NCBI GenBank assembly: GCA_025457965.1 | Contig: JALOTJ010000008.1 | Location: forward strand, 1-45,611 | DNA from: Spirochaetota bacterium | GTDB lineage: Bacteria > Spirochaetota > UBA4802 > UBA5368 | Direction of reading: 5' to 3' | Length of the DNA stretch: 45,611 nt | In this document: piece after piece, positions 17,382 to 26,251 of the stretch | How the letters are laid out: each line of letters begins with the position of its first letter | Position numbering within the stretch: position 1 is the stretch's first letter | The notes under the pieces: generated by a model | What the model saw: only the letters and a program-made list of their open reading frames with translations | The model's database searches: none | What the model was told of the DNA's origin: nothing | Translations under genes and position numbers: made by a program

Positions 17382-19502
17382 ATGGACGCTCCCCGCGAGG
17401 AACAGGATCTCATCACGGAGCTGTGCTCCAGGCTTGGCCTGGATCCGGTAATCGCCCAACTGCTCGTTCGTCGTGGACTTGCGGGCGCAATGGAAGCGGA
17501 TGCGTATATCAATCCCAGTCTGGCCATGCTGCACAGCCCTTTCCTGATGGAAGGAATGACGGATGCCGTTGTGCGACTTGACAGGGCCGTTGTCGCCGGT
17601 GAGCGGATAGGTATCTTTGCCGATTCGGACCTCGACGGGCTTTCGGCTCTGGCGGTGATTGAGAGGCTCCTCGATACGATCGGTGCGCGTGCGGACCGCG
17701 TGAGACGCTATCCCGTTGAAAACGATGACTACGGCGTGAACATGCGTTCGATAGAGGATTTTTCCTCCGAAAAGGTGTCGCTGCTGATTACGCTCGATTC
17801 GGGTATCCGCGATGTCGCCGAGATTCGCCGGGCGCGCGAGCTCGGCATGGATGTACTGGTCTGTGACCATCACGAGCCCGGCGATGCGCTGCCGGATGCG
17901 ATCATAATCAACCCCAAAGTAAAGACCTGCCCTTATCCCTTCCGGGAGCTCGCGGGAGTCGGTGTGGCCTTCAAGCTGTGCTGTGCGCTGCTGTACGCGC
18001 GCGGGGCGGATTACAACCGGCGATTTCTGCTCATATCCGTGGAGGATGGCGAGATATACTTTTCGAAAATACGGAATATGGTGATCGAGTCGTCCGGCAG
18101 TTTTCGAAACCCGCATGATCCAGGCCTGATCGGTCCTGCCGATTGCGATCTTATACTGCATCATGGCCTGGACGGTGACTTTGTGGAAAAGTTGCGCGCC
18201 GCGGGGTGCTCTGCCGCAGAGCACTTCCTGAGTTTCATCGAACCGGAGGGCGAAACCGATCGGGCGCTGACACTCGAAGACGTGTGCGATGCTTATTCGA
18301 TACGGTCCGACCTGTATACGCGCCGCGCCGACCTGCTCAACCGGCTTTTTCTGGAGCGATGTTACGGAAACGCGACCACGCTGGCCGGATTTGCGAAATC
18401 GTCGCTCGACCTTGTAGCCCTGGGCAGTATCGCCGACATCATGCCGCTGACGCATGAAAACAGGATACTGGTACGTCACGGGCTAGAGGCGCTTGGAAAC
18501 ACGATACATCCCGGGCTCCGTCTGCTGCTTCAGGAACACGGCTGGGGGACGACGGCCCGCGATGTTGCGTGGAAGATAGCGCCCTTTCTTAATACGCCGG
18601 GCCGGTACGGCAAAAGCCACCTGCTCGCCCGCTTTTTTCTTGAGCATGACGAAAGCGGTTTGAAGGAAGTCATTGCCGAAATTACCGATATGAACGAGAG
18701 GCGCAAGGACGAGCTGGCCTCCCTTTATGAGCGGCTTTACGAAGAGTGCCGTAGCGGCGGCCTGCACCGTGCCGGGGACGGAATGTATTTCGTAGGCGAT
18801 TCCGAGGTTCCCGACGGCCTGTGCGGCCTGCTGGCCAACCGGCTCGCCGACGCGTTCAAGCGACCGGTGATCGTGGTCGCTCTTGCCGGAGGGCGCGATG
18901 TGGTGAAAGGGTCGGGAAGGGCCAGCGGGAGTTTTAATTTTTTTTCGCACGTCGCCGCTTTCTCGCCGCTTTTCGAAAGAATAGGGGGGCATCCCCAGGC
19001 GTTTGGTTTCTCGATCCGGATTGACAGACTGGACGAAGCCCGCACTGCCATAGCATCCGGACTGGAACAGGAATCACGAAACGGAATAGAGCGGGAGCTG
19101 CCTGTATTCGCTGACATCCTGCCGGAAATGATCGCCGATCTTAACACTGATTTTGTAGACTCTCTCGGTATATTCGAACCGGTCGGCCACCGGAATGAAG
19201 AACCGCTTTTTCTGTCGCGCGGACTTCGAGTTGCGGCTTTCAGGACCATGGGTGCGGGGCGAACGCACGGAAAGTTCATACTTGAGGGGTCCGGGAAGAT
19301 CGAGGCGGTCGGCTGGGGAATGGCCGGTGAAATGTCTGAATCGGCGAAAAAAGGTACAGCGGACCTACTGTATACTCTTTCCATCAATGAGTACCGCGGG
19401 GAGCGGAAACCCCAGATGTTTATTAAAAGTATATTGGATGATAAACACGAATCCGACGCGGCTGACCGGGATATTCATGTGTCGGATAATAATAGTATTT
19501 GA
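17382..19502 (+). CDS. recJ: RecJ-like single-stranded-DNA exonuclease (DHH family) with a large insertion
   Basis: RecJ digests single-stranded DNA 5' to 3' in recombination and repair. Motif I is FADSDLDG (Asp81, 83, 85), motif II is TLDSGIRD (near 138-144) and the DHH motif is at 162-164. LDLVALGSIADIMPL begins near 340, and the DHHA1 part has GSGRASGSFNF and GGHPQAFGF. The 706 residues exceed the usual ~570. About 120 extra residues (roughly 212-335) interrupt the core between AFKLCCALLY and SLDLVALG, where other RecJ proteins have a short link. The start follows the RNase H stop by 17 bases. Confidence 0.85.
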   Translation: MDAPREEQDLITELCSRLGLDPVIAQLLVRRGLAGAMEADAYINPSLAMLHSPFLMEGMTDAVVRLDRAVVAGERIGIFADSDLDGLSALAVIERLLDTIGARADRVRRYPVENDDYGVNMRSIEDFSSEKVSLLITLDSGIRDVAEIRRARELGMDVLVCDHHEPGDALPDAIIINPKVKTCPYPFRELAGVGVAFKLCCALLYARGADYNRRFLLISVEDGEIYFSKIRNMVIESSGSFRNPHDPGLIGPADCDLILHHGLDGDFVEKLRAAGCSAAEHFLSFIEPEGETDRALTLEDVCDAYSIRSDLYTRRADLLNRLFLERCYGNATTLAGFAKSSLDLVALGSIADIMPLTHENRILVRHGLEALGNTIHPGLRLLLQEHGWGTTARDVAWKIAPFLNTPGRYGKSHLLARFFLEHDESGLKEVIAEITDMNERRKDELASLYERLYEECRSGGLHRAGDGMYFVGDSEVPDGLCGLLANRLADAFKRPVIVVALAGGRDVVKGSGRASGSFNFFSHVAAFSPLFERIGGHPQAFGFSIRIDRLDEARTAIASGLEQESRNGIERELPVFADILPEMIADLNTDFVDSLGIFEPVGHRNEEPLFLSRGLRVAAFRTMGAGRTHGKFILEGSGKIEAVGWGMAGEMSESAKKGTADLLYTLSINEYRGERKPQMFIKSILDDKHESDAADRDIHVSDNNSI

Positions 19503-19569
19503 CTTTCATGAATGCCCCGGATACGGTGAAACGATCGCAACGGCGAGAAACTATCCTCGAGGAAGTGCC

Positions 19570-19869
19570 ATGAACATTGAAGTAAAAGAAAATGACGCCC
19601 AGGTGAGCGTCATCGTAAACGGCGACATAGAGATGATGACCATCAAGGAATTCAAGGAAAAGCTCCTCAATCTCGGCCAGGTGACCGAGAAGGACATCGA
19701 GCTTGACCTTGCCAATGTCGAATATATCGATTCCTCGGGCGTTGGTGTACTGATCAGCCTGCTCAAGCTCCAGAAAAAGAAGGGTAAAGTCCTCAAGATA
19801 CGCAAGGCGAGCACCAAGGTGCTTAATGTGCTCAAGCTGAGCTCGCTGTCGGACGTGTTTGAGCTGTAA
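19570..19869 (+). CDS. STAS-domain anti-sigma factor antagonist
   Basis: This 99-residue single-domain STAS protein has the conserved phosphorylation site Ser56 or Ser55 in EYIDSSGVGVLISLLK. Such proteins bind and titrate anti-sigma kinases in partner-switching systems and are reset by PP2C/SpoIIE phosphatases. A SpoIIE phosphatase is encoded 4 kb away (24105-26249) and may act on it, but no kinase of the RsbW type is in the window. ATG 19570 follows GAGGAAG at 5 bases. An in-frame frame extending upstream to 19195 overlaps recJ and is not used. Confidence 0.9.
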   Translation: MNIEVKENDAQVSVIVNGDIEMMTIKEFKEKLLNLGQVTEKDIELDLANVEYIDSSGVGVLISLLKLQKKKGKVLKIRKASTKVLNVLKLSSLSDVFEL

Positions 19870-19890
19870 GCGCTGGAAACCGGGTGAGCC

Positions 19891-20373
19891 GTGGATGTTC
19901 GTGTAGGAATCGGCTATGATGTTCATGCTTTCGCGGAGAACAGAAGGCTCGTTCTCGGCGGCGTGGGCATCGATCACCCGCTCGGCCTTCTTGGGCACTC
20001 CGACGCGGACGTACTGCTCCATGCCATTATCGACGCGCTCCTGGGCGCCGCCTCCCTTGGCGACATCGGGGAGCTCTTCCCCGACTCCGATCCCTCCCTG
20101 CGGGACGCAAGCAGTCTCGATCTTCTTAAGCAGGTCCACGACCTTCTTTCCGGGCATGGCGTAACAATCCTGAACATTGATTCGGTAGTGATCTGTGAGA
20201 AACCTAAAATCTCGCCGCACCTCGGGGCCATGAAGGCGGCGATCTCCCGCGCGCTCGGGGATTTGGCGCCCGCGCGGATAGGTATAAAAGGTAAAACAAC
20301 AGAGGGTCTCGGTTTTGCAGGACGCCGTGAAGGCATAGTCGCCCAGGCCGTTGCGCTGGTCAGGCTTGACTGA
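19891..20373 (+). CDS. ispF: 2-C-methyl-D-erythritol 2,4-cyclodiphosphate synthase IspF
   Basis: IspF closes the cyclic diphosphate in the MEP (non-mevalonate) isoprenoid pathway. The 160 residues match the family throughout. GIGYDVHAF carries metal ligands Asp10 and His12, and HSDADVLLHAI carries His44. GDIGELFPDSDP and GIKGKTTEGLGF are also typical. The start is GTG 19891 with a GGGTGA element; family members begin just here. No ispD is adjacent, unlike in many proteobacteria. Confidence 0.96.
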   Translation: MDVRVGIGYDVHAFAENRRLVLGGVGIDHPLGLLGHSDADVLLHAIIDALLGAASLGDIGELFPDSDPSLRDASSLDLLKQVHDLLSGHGVTILNIDSVVICEKPKISPHLGAMKAAISRALGDLAPARIGIKGKTTEGLGFAGRREGIVAQAVALVRLD

Positions 20374-20429
20374 TACCGTTCACATCATTTACGGATGCCG
20401 GCTGTACGCCGAATGATACGGGGGGAATC

Positions 20430-21272
20430 ATGAAAAAAATTGTGGTCGCGGTAGTACTCTTTCTCTGGGGATCGGCCCTCCTTGCCGACGAGATCCATCT
20501 CAACGACGGCCAGGTGATACGCGGGAAAATCCTCAAGGTGAGCGAAAGGACGATCGAATACGATCCGGAGGGTGACGAGCCTTTCGACGTGCTCCCCCGC
20601 GGGCAGATTCTTAAAATCGTCTACGACAGCGGGAAAACGATAAACCTGAACGAGGGAACCGAACCGATCGATAAGCCGCTTGTGTCTCGCGGCGCCGGCG
20701 ATGCTGTCGCATCCGATAAAAAAGGGGTTCACCGGCACGATGGCTTTTTCTTTCGAACGCAGCTGGGCCTGGGGGGCGGTCGTACCGTTATAGAAGACTT
20801 AGATAACGATGATTTTGAGACGAAGGGAACGGCGACTACTCTGAACCTCCAGATCGGCTATGCAATCTTTGAAAACTTTGTCCTCTTCCTCGAAAACGGA
20901 GTGAGCGTGATGCCCGAGTCGAAAGTTAAACATATATCAGCGGTCACGGAGTCGGAGAAAAAGAATGATGTCGCCATTTCGACCTTCGGTCTCGGTTTAA
21001 GCTGGTATCTCATGCCGTACAACATCCACCTCTCCCCGCTTTTCTTTTTCAGCGTTACGGAATATGACGGGCCCGTGCTGAAGGGCGATTCCGAGGGAGG
21101 AGGTGGATTAGGTCTTTCAATCGGAAAGGAGTGGTGGGTATCAGATAACTGGGGATTGGGCGTCGCGTTCTATATTTACAGCGGAAGCGATACGGTGAAG
21201 GATCAATCTAACAAGAAATACGACATGTCGAGCTCCGTAATCGGCATCATGTTCACCGCGACCTATAACTGA
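20430..21272 (+). CDS. Outer-membrane beta-barrel-like protein
   Basis: The 280-residue product has a Sec signal peptide (residues 1-19, ending LLADE). A small beta domain of about 50 residues follows (IHLNDGQVIRGKILKVSERTIEYD type), a motif common in spirochaete envelope proteins. From residue 105 alternating polar/aromatic strands suggest an 8-stranded barrel (LGLGGGRTVI; GLGLSWYLMPY; GLGVAFYIYSGS; IGIMFTATYN ending in Asn after an aromatic residue). Function unknown; it is probably surface exposed. A GGGGGAAT ribosome site precedes the ATG. A terminator follows. Confidence 0.7.
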   Translation: MKKIVVAVVLFLWGSALLADEIHLNDGQVIRGKILKVSERTIEYDPEGDEPFDVLPRGQILKIVYDSGKTINLNEGTEPIDKPLVSRGAGDAVASDKKGVHRHDGFFFRTQLGLGGGRTVIEDLDNDDFETKGTATTLNLQIGYAIFENFVLFLENGVSVMPESKVKHISAVTESEKKNDVAISTFGLGLSWYLMPYNIHLSPLFFFSVTEYDGPVLKGDSEGGGGLGLSIGKEWWVSDNWGLGVAFYIYSGSDTVKDQSNKKYDMSSSVIGIMFTATYN

Positions 21273-21282
21273 TTCCGCGTAT

Positions 21283-21314
21283 CCCGGGGGCGGATTGCGT
21301 CCCCGGGCCTTTTG
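21283..21314 (+). terminator. Intrinsic terminator after the outer-membrane protein gene
   Basis: CCCGGGGGCG (21283-21292) pairs with CGTCCCCGGG (21298-21307), with one G-T pair, over a 5-base loop. CCTTTTG follows. Confidence 0.65.
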
Positions 21315-21452
21315 CCCTTGTCGTAAAAACCCTCACATCGAACAAATATCGTTGACATCCCCGTCGTGTATAGTGTTTTCATTCTATTCCCGCACACGCG
21401 GCAGGTGCGTTTCGGTCCCATGCCGCACATTACCGCAGTATGGATGGGCTGT

Positions 21453-22667
21453 ATGATCAAGAACGACGTTGAGCTTCTCAGGCGCGGCACGGAGGAAATA
21501 ATCCCGGAGGATGAGTTTCTCCGGAAACTGGAGCGTTCGGAGAGGGAGCAGAAACCCCTCATCGTGAAGGCCGGTTTCGATCCCACGGCGCCCGACATCC
21601 ACCTGGGGCACACGGTGCTCCTGCGAAAGATGCGCCATTTCCAGCGCATGGGACACACCGTGGTGTTCCTGATCGGCGATTTCACCGGGATGATCGGCGA
21701 CCCGTCGGGCAAGTCCGAAACGCGCAAGCGCCTGACCCGCGAGGAGGTGCTCGCCAATGCCGAGACCTACAAGCGCCAGGTGTTTAAAATACTCGATCCC
21801 GCCGTCACCGTGGTCGATTTCAACTCGCGCTGGTGCCAGCCGATGGGCTTTGCCGACGTCCTGGAGCTCACCTCGCGCTACAATGTGGCCCGAATGCTCG
21901 AGCGCGACGATTTCGCCAACCGCTACAAAGAGGGCAAGCCGATATCCATCCTGGAATTCATGTATCCGCTGGTACAGGGATACGACTCGGTGGCGCTGAA
22001 GGCCGACATCGAGCTCGGCGGAACCGACCAGAAATTCAACCTGCTTGTCGGCCGCGATCTCCAGCGGGAATACGGCCAGGAACCGCAGGTGATCATGACG
22101 CTTCCCCTACTGGTGGGGCTTGACGGTTCGCAGAAGATGTCCAAGTCGCTCGGCAATTATATCGGGATCAACGAGTCGCCGCGGGAGATTTTCGGCAAGG
22201 CTATGTCCATCTCCGACGAGATCATGTTTCTCTATTATCGCCTTGTTACGGACGTGCCGTATGCCGAGATCGACTCCATGGAGAAGGGGATGAGGGACGG
22301 TTCGGCCCATCCCCGTGACATAAAGGTGCGCCTTGCAAAGGAGATCTGCGCCCAGTTTCACGACGCCGAGACCGCGGAAAAGGCCGAGGCCGAGTTCAAC
22401 AAGATATTCGTCCGCAAGGACCTGCCGGACGAAATACCGGAATTTACCGTTCCCGCCGGGGAAGCGGCAAACGGCTCGGTCTGGATTGCGAAGCTCCTGG
22501 TGCTCGCGGGCCTGGCGGCGAGCAACGGCGAGGCCCGCCGCCTCATAAAGGGCGGCGGCGTGTATGTGGATAACCGTAAGGTCGAGAGCGAGGATTTCGA
22601 GCTGCCGCTTCCCTGCGACGCAATAGTCAAGGTCGGTAAGCGCCGGTTTATAAGGATACGGGGTTGA
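21453..22667 (+). CDS. tyrS: Tyrosyl-tRNA synthetase
   Basis: TyrRS charges tRNA-Tyr, whose gene lies at 6785-6866. The 404-residue protein has the class I HIGH motif as HLGH (50-53), KMSKS at 228-232 and a C-terminal S4 RNA-binding domain (about 338-404). The overall form is the TyrRS subgroup of roughly 400 residues. I chose ATG 21453. Upstream in-frame ATGs at 21420 and 21444 are possible, and no ribosome site clearly decides. A TTGACA at 21352 may be its -35 box, but I cannot find a convincing -10 box. Confidence 0.93.
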   Translation: MIKNDVELLRRGTEEIIPEDEFLRKLERSEREQKPLIVKAGFDPTAPDIHLGHTVLLRKMRHFQRMGHTVVFLIGDFTGMIGDPSGKSETRKRLTREEVLANAETYKRQVFKILDPAVTVVDFNSRWCQPMGFADVLELTSRYNVARMLERDDFANRYKEGKPISILEFMYPLVQGYDSVALKADIELGGTDQKFNLLVGRDLQREYGQEPQVIMTLPLLVGLDGSQKMSKSLGNYIGINESPREIFGKAMSISDEIMFLYYRLVTDVPYAEIDSMEKGMRDGSAHPRDIKVRLAKEICAQFHDAETAEKAEAEFNKIFVRKDLPDEIPEFTVPAGEAANGSVWIAKLLVLAGLAASNGEARRLIKGGGVYVDNRKVESEDFELPLPCDAIVKVGKRRFIRIRG

Positions 22668-22694
22668 TTTTTTTGTAACCCAACGGATACCGGC

Positions 22695-23267
22695 ATGTCG
22701 GATAAAAGTGACCTAGAAGTAATCGACAGGGTGCTTGCGGGGGATATCGAGGCGTTTTCCGCGATCATCGAAAAATACCAGGACCGTATTTTTCGTTACG
22801 CGTACTCGAGGGTTTACAACTACGACGAAGCGCTCGATATCGCGCAGGAAGTATTCCTGATGGCGATGGAGGCCCTGCGTTCGTTCCGGCGGGAGGCGAA
22901 GTTCTCCACATGGCTGTTCAGCATAATGGTGAACTACTGCAAGAACTACCGGAAGAAAAGGGACCGGTTCCCGCTGGTGGCCCTGACGAGGTCCGAGGGG
23001 GGGGAAGAGTACGAGATTCCGATCCCTGACGACCGCCAGACCCCCGAGGACGACGTCATTACCGGGGACACGCTCAGAATAGTCAGAGAGGAGCTTTACG
23101 CGCTCCCCGATGATTACAAGGAAATACTTGTGCTGCGGGATATTGAGGGGCTTGCCTACGGCGATATAGCACGGATCCTGGGGATACATCTTTCCAACGT
23201 CAAGGTGAGAATCCACAGGGGAAGGGAACTCTTGAAAAAACGGCTCGCTGAGAGGGGACTCTTATGA
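22695..23267 (+). CDS. ECF-family RNA polymerase sigma factor
   Basis: The 190-residue protein has sigma region 2 (DRIFRYAYSRVYNYDEALDIAQEVF, about 36-60, with FSTWLFSI after it). A short linker is followed by region 4 (LPDDYKEILVLRDIEGL, then a helix-turn-helix ending NVKVRIHRGRELLKKRL). This is the RpoE-like ECF arrangement. Its stop overlaps the start of a zinc-finger anti-sigma gene as ATGA, the classic coupled sigma/anti-sigma pair. Its regulon and signal are not evident. It follows tyrS by 27 bases and may be cotranscribed with it. Confidence 0.92.
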   Translation: MSDKSDLEVIDRVLAGDIEAFSAIIEKYQDRIFRYAYSRVYNYDEALDIAQEVFLMAMEALRSFRREAKFSTWLFSIMVNYCKNYRKKRDRFPLVALTRSEGGEEYEIPIPDDRQTPEDDVITGDTLRIVREELYALPDDYKEILVLRDIEGLAYGDIARILGIHLSNVKVRIHRGRELLKKRLAERGLL

Positions 23268-23953
23268 CGAGGGAACACATCACTTTCGGTTTGCTGTCGG
23301 ACCTGCACGACGAGGTATTGAACGCCGCGCGTAAAAAATCGCTGGTGGAGCATTTGAACGGCTGCCCCGCATGCGGTCGCGAATTCGAACAGCTGGGTCG
23401 CATGGTCAAAATGGTCTCGTGCCTTCGCTTGATCGGCATTCGTTCCCGCGATGAATTTGCCCGCGCAACCCTTTCCCGCGCGATCCTCTGCGACAGAAAA
23501 AGGAAAAGACAGCTGTATTACAAACGGGTTATTCCCTCCGCGGTGGCGGCGATGGTGATCTTCCTGGTGGGTATCGACCAGTTCAAAAACGGTCCCACGG
23601 GCGAGCGGCGTAGCGGCGCGAGGATCGCGGCGGGCGCCGGGAGCGGGGAGGTTTCGCGCGAGATCGGCAGCGCGTACGATATGAGAAAGACCATGTCGAT
23701 CCTCAGAAAAAACCGGGCGCGGGTGACCGTGGTAACCGATGGTTATATTGAAGCGGAGGCCCCTTCGCGCTTTATCGATGACATCCAGCGCGAATGCGAC
23801 GGCTCCTTTCCCACGGGCGTGCACGGTTTCGCGACGGCGGTCGGCTATACGGAAGGAGGAATTCAGGACGGACTGATCCTCTCCTCCGGAATAATGAACC
23901 AGAGACCCGCGGACCAGTCCGGAACCGTTCGGTTCAGGGTTTTACTAAGATAA
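23264..23953 (+). CDS. Membrane anti-sigma factor with zf-HC2 domain
   Basis: The 229-residue product has a cytoplasmic zinc-binding anti-sigma domain (His30-x3-Cys34-x2-Cys37). It has one transmembrane helix (about 89-107) and an extracytoplasmic part of ~120 residues. By position and motif it should hold the upstream ECF sigma at the membrane. The outer domain would sense an envelope signal. The C-terminal half matches no domain I recognise. The ORF starts inside the sigma stop codon. Confidence 0.85.
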   Translation: MTREHITFGLLSDLHDEVLNAARKKSLVEHLNGCPACGREFEQLGRMVKMVSCLRLIGIRSRDEFARATLSRAILCDRKRKRQLYYKRVIPSAVAAMVIFLVGIDQFKNGPTGERRSGARIAAGAGSGEVSREIGSAYDMRKTMSILRKNRARVTVVTDGYIEAEAPSRFIDDIQRECDGSFPTGVHGFATAVGYTEGGIQDGLILSSGIMNQRPADQSGTVRFRVLLR

Positions 23954-24104
23954 GTTAGCCGCGCATTCCGTTCGATTCCTCTTTTTAATTGCAATTTCCC
24001 GCGCGATCCGTTAGTACTGTCATATTGTCGCTTCACCGGTCCGCTCGCGCGGCTGTCCGCCGGGCCGGGTCGGTTCCGGGCAAATCTGTCGAGCGGGGAA
24101 GGCT

Positions 24105-26249
24105 ATGGTTACCATAAGTATTATTTTGTCGCTCGTGGCGTCCATCCTGCTGCCCTTCATGGCCCTGTTCGTTATGTACAAGGACTGGCGTGACCAGGTA
24201 CACCGCTACTACGCCCTGCTGACGGTTTCGGGTTTCGGAATCCTTTTCACGATGTTCATCACCTACGCGTTTCCGGACTCGCCCTTCCTTACCGAGATAA
24301 ACAGAATCACCCAGGCGGCGACGGCCTTCACTTTCACCGCGCTCTTCGGCGTTTCGCTTGTTTTCCCGAAGGGAGACAAACGCTTTCCGTTCAAGTACAG
24401 CGTTATGATATTTATTCCAACCGTCATCGTCAGCGTGATCGCCAATTTCACCGACTGGAACATCAGCGCGGCATATTTCAAGGAAGGGAAGCTCGTCAGG
24501 GATTTTAATTTCTTCTATACTGTTTATGCGCTGGTCGTTCTGCTATATCTGCTCCTTGGAACCTCAAACTTTATTATTAAATACTTCAGGACGACCATTC
24601 GGATATTCAAACTGCAGATGCGCTTCGTGTTTATCGGAACGTCCATAGGGCTGACCGGTGCCTCCATCTGTTCGATCATTCTGCCGCGATTTTTTAATTA
24701 TTCAGATCTGTACGTGCTCGGACCGTCGCTCGCCTCGTTTATCGCCTTCGGCTCCCTCTTTTACTCGATTATTTCGTATAATGTCATGGACATCACCACG
24801 GCCGTCCATAAGACCGTTACGTATTCCATTATCTCGATGGCCATTTTTATACCGATCTTCCTGGTTCTCGGCGCCTGGGATTCGAACATCTGGTCGATCG
24901 GGGAGGCGCCGCTTTTCCTGATAGCGGGGGTGGTGGTTATCGTCTTTCTTCTCTTCTCGGTGTACGTACAGCCGGCGATCGACCACGCATTCAAGCGCAG
25001 ACAGTACGAGTTCGAATCGATAATTGACAGCTTCGTCCGGGACGTGGGCGGATTGAAAGATTTTACGACCATTATCCAGCGCTCGGTTGACATCCTGCAC
25101 GATTCGCTCTTTTTAAAAAGCGCGTTTTTCATTCTCTTCAACAACGATTCGAAGCGGTATGAACTCGCCTATCAGAAGGGACTGGCGGTTGAAATGCCTC
25201 CGCTCGAGAGGACCTCCCCGGTGGTCCGCTGGTTTATACGGAACCAGGAGGTGCTTCCCGTAGACAGGGTCTACACCGATGAAAAGAGCTTCGCCGAGAT
25301 ACGGGACGATTTTCTGCAGTTTTTCTCGGCCGGCGGCGTCCGGATCGTCATTCCGATCTATCACGAGCGAAGGGTGCTGGGGCTCCTCTGCCTGGGCGAC
25401 AAGGACTCGCTGGCGTCGTATAAGCCTGACGAAATCGAAAAACTCGATTATTTCCGCTCCGAGAGCAATACTCATATCTCCAATGCGCTGATTTACGATG
25501 AATCGAAGCGACAGCAGCTCATCAGCAGAACGATGGACCTCTCGTCGGACATCCTCTCTAAGGCCGTTCCATTGAAGCTTCCCAATCTCATCGGCATCAA
25601 GTTCGGTGCGTTCGTCATCCCGCGCTATGGCGAGGGAATAGATTATTTTGACTTTATCAGACCCGGCAGTCACGGCGTGGGTGTGGTCGCCACGGACATT
25701 GCGGGCGTTGGAATCAACAGCGCGCTCTACTCGGTGGTGCTGCGCTCGGCCTTCCAGTCGTGTATCGAGGAAGCCCCGTCGGCGTATTCAGTGATCCAGA
25801 AGATGAATAACGCGGTGCATGAGTACAGTTCGGGCGAGAGCGGCCTTATTACGGCCTATTACCTGTACTACGATCTGCGTTCGATGCGGCTCATCTACTC
25901 CAACGCGGGCTTTCCGCCGCTTGAACTTTACCGCATCGATAAGAACGATTTCGAGTCGCTCGATACCGAGGGGATTCCCCTGGGGTACGACCCGAAGGCG
26001 AGTTACGGTATGGGCCGGACCAACCTCCTGCGCGGCGACATCGGATTAGTCTACTCGAAGGCACTGGTGACGTCGAAGAACCAGAAGGGGGAGGCCTTTG
26101 GCATGGGCGGCCTGCGCACCCTGATAAAGGAACACCGCGCAGAGCGGCCGGAAGAGATCGCCGCCGCGATCAAGGACCGCTTTTTATCCTTCCTGGGGCT
26201 GGCTTCACCGGAATCGGATATCGTGGCCATTCTCTTCAAGATCGTATAA
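24105..26249 (+). CDS. 7TM-GAF-SpoIIE-type protein phosphatase
   Basis: This 714-residue membrane protein has about seven or eight transmembrane helices in residues 1-290, like the 7TM histidine-kinase sensor region. A GAF-like domain lies at about 310-470. A PPM/SpoIIE Ser/Thr phosphatase follows at about 500-714, with VVATDIAGVGINSALYSVVL, LIYSNAGFPPLELYR, GIPLGY and SDIVAILFKIV. Asp in ATDIAG and in ESDI fits metal binding. It would dephosphorylate a STAS-type partner; the STAS gene at 19570 is a candidate. The gene ends 2 bases from the convergent uvrC stop. Confidence 0.88.
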   Translation: MVTISIILSLVASILLPFMALFVMYKDWRDQVHRYYALLTVSGFGILFTMFITYAFPDSPFLTEINRITQAATAFTFTALFGVSLVFPKGDKRFPFKYSVMIFIPTVIVSVIANFTDWNISAAYFKEGKLVRDFNFFYTVYALVVLLYLLLGTSNFIIKYFRTTIRIFKLQMRFVFIGTSIGLTGASICSIILPRFFNYSDLYVLGPSLASFIAFGSLFYSIISYNVMDITTAVHKTVTYSIISMAIFIPIFLVLGAWDSNIWSIGEAPLFLIAGVVVIVFLLFSVYVQPAIDHAFKRRQYEFESIIDSFVRDVGGLKDFTTIIQRSVDILHDSLFLKSAFFILFNNDSKRYELAYQKGLAVEMPPLERTSPVVRWFIRNQEVLPVDRVYTDEKSFAEIRDDFLQFFSAGGVRIVIPIYHERRVLGLLCLGDKDSLASYKPDEIEKLDYFRSESNTHISNALIYDESKRQQLISRTMDLSSDILSKAVPLKLPNLIGIKFGAFVIPRYGEGIDYFDFIRPGSHGVGVVATDIAGVGINSALYSVVLRSAFQSCIEEAPSAYSVIQKMNNAVHEYSSGESGLITAYYLYYDLRSMRLIYSNAGFPPLELYRIDKNDFESLDTEGIPLGYDPKASYGMGRTNLLRGDIGLVYSKALVTSKNQKGEAFGMGGLRTLIKEHRAERPEEIAAAIKDRFLSFLGLASPESDIVAILFKIV

Positions 26250-26251
26250 GC

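Noticed and set aside
21352-21380. A TTGACA upstream of tyrS as a promoter
   Set aside because: No acceptable -10 box lies at 16-18 bp; the TATAGT nearby is only 11 bp away.
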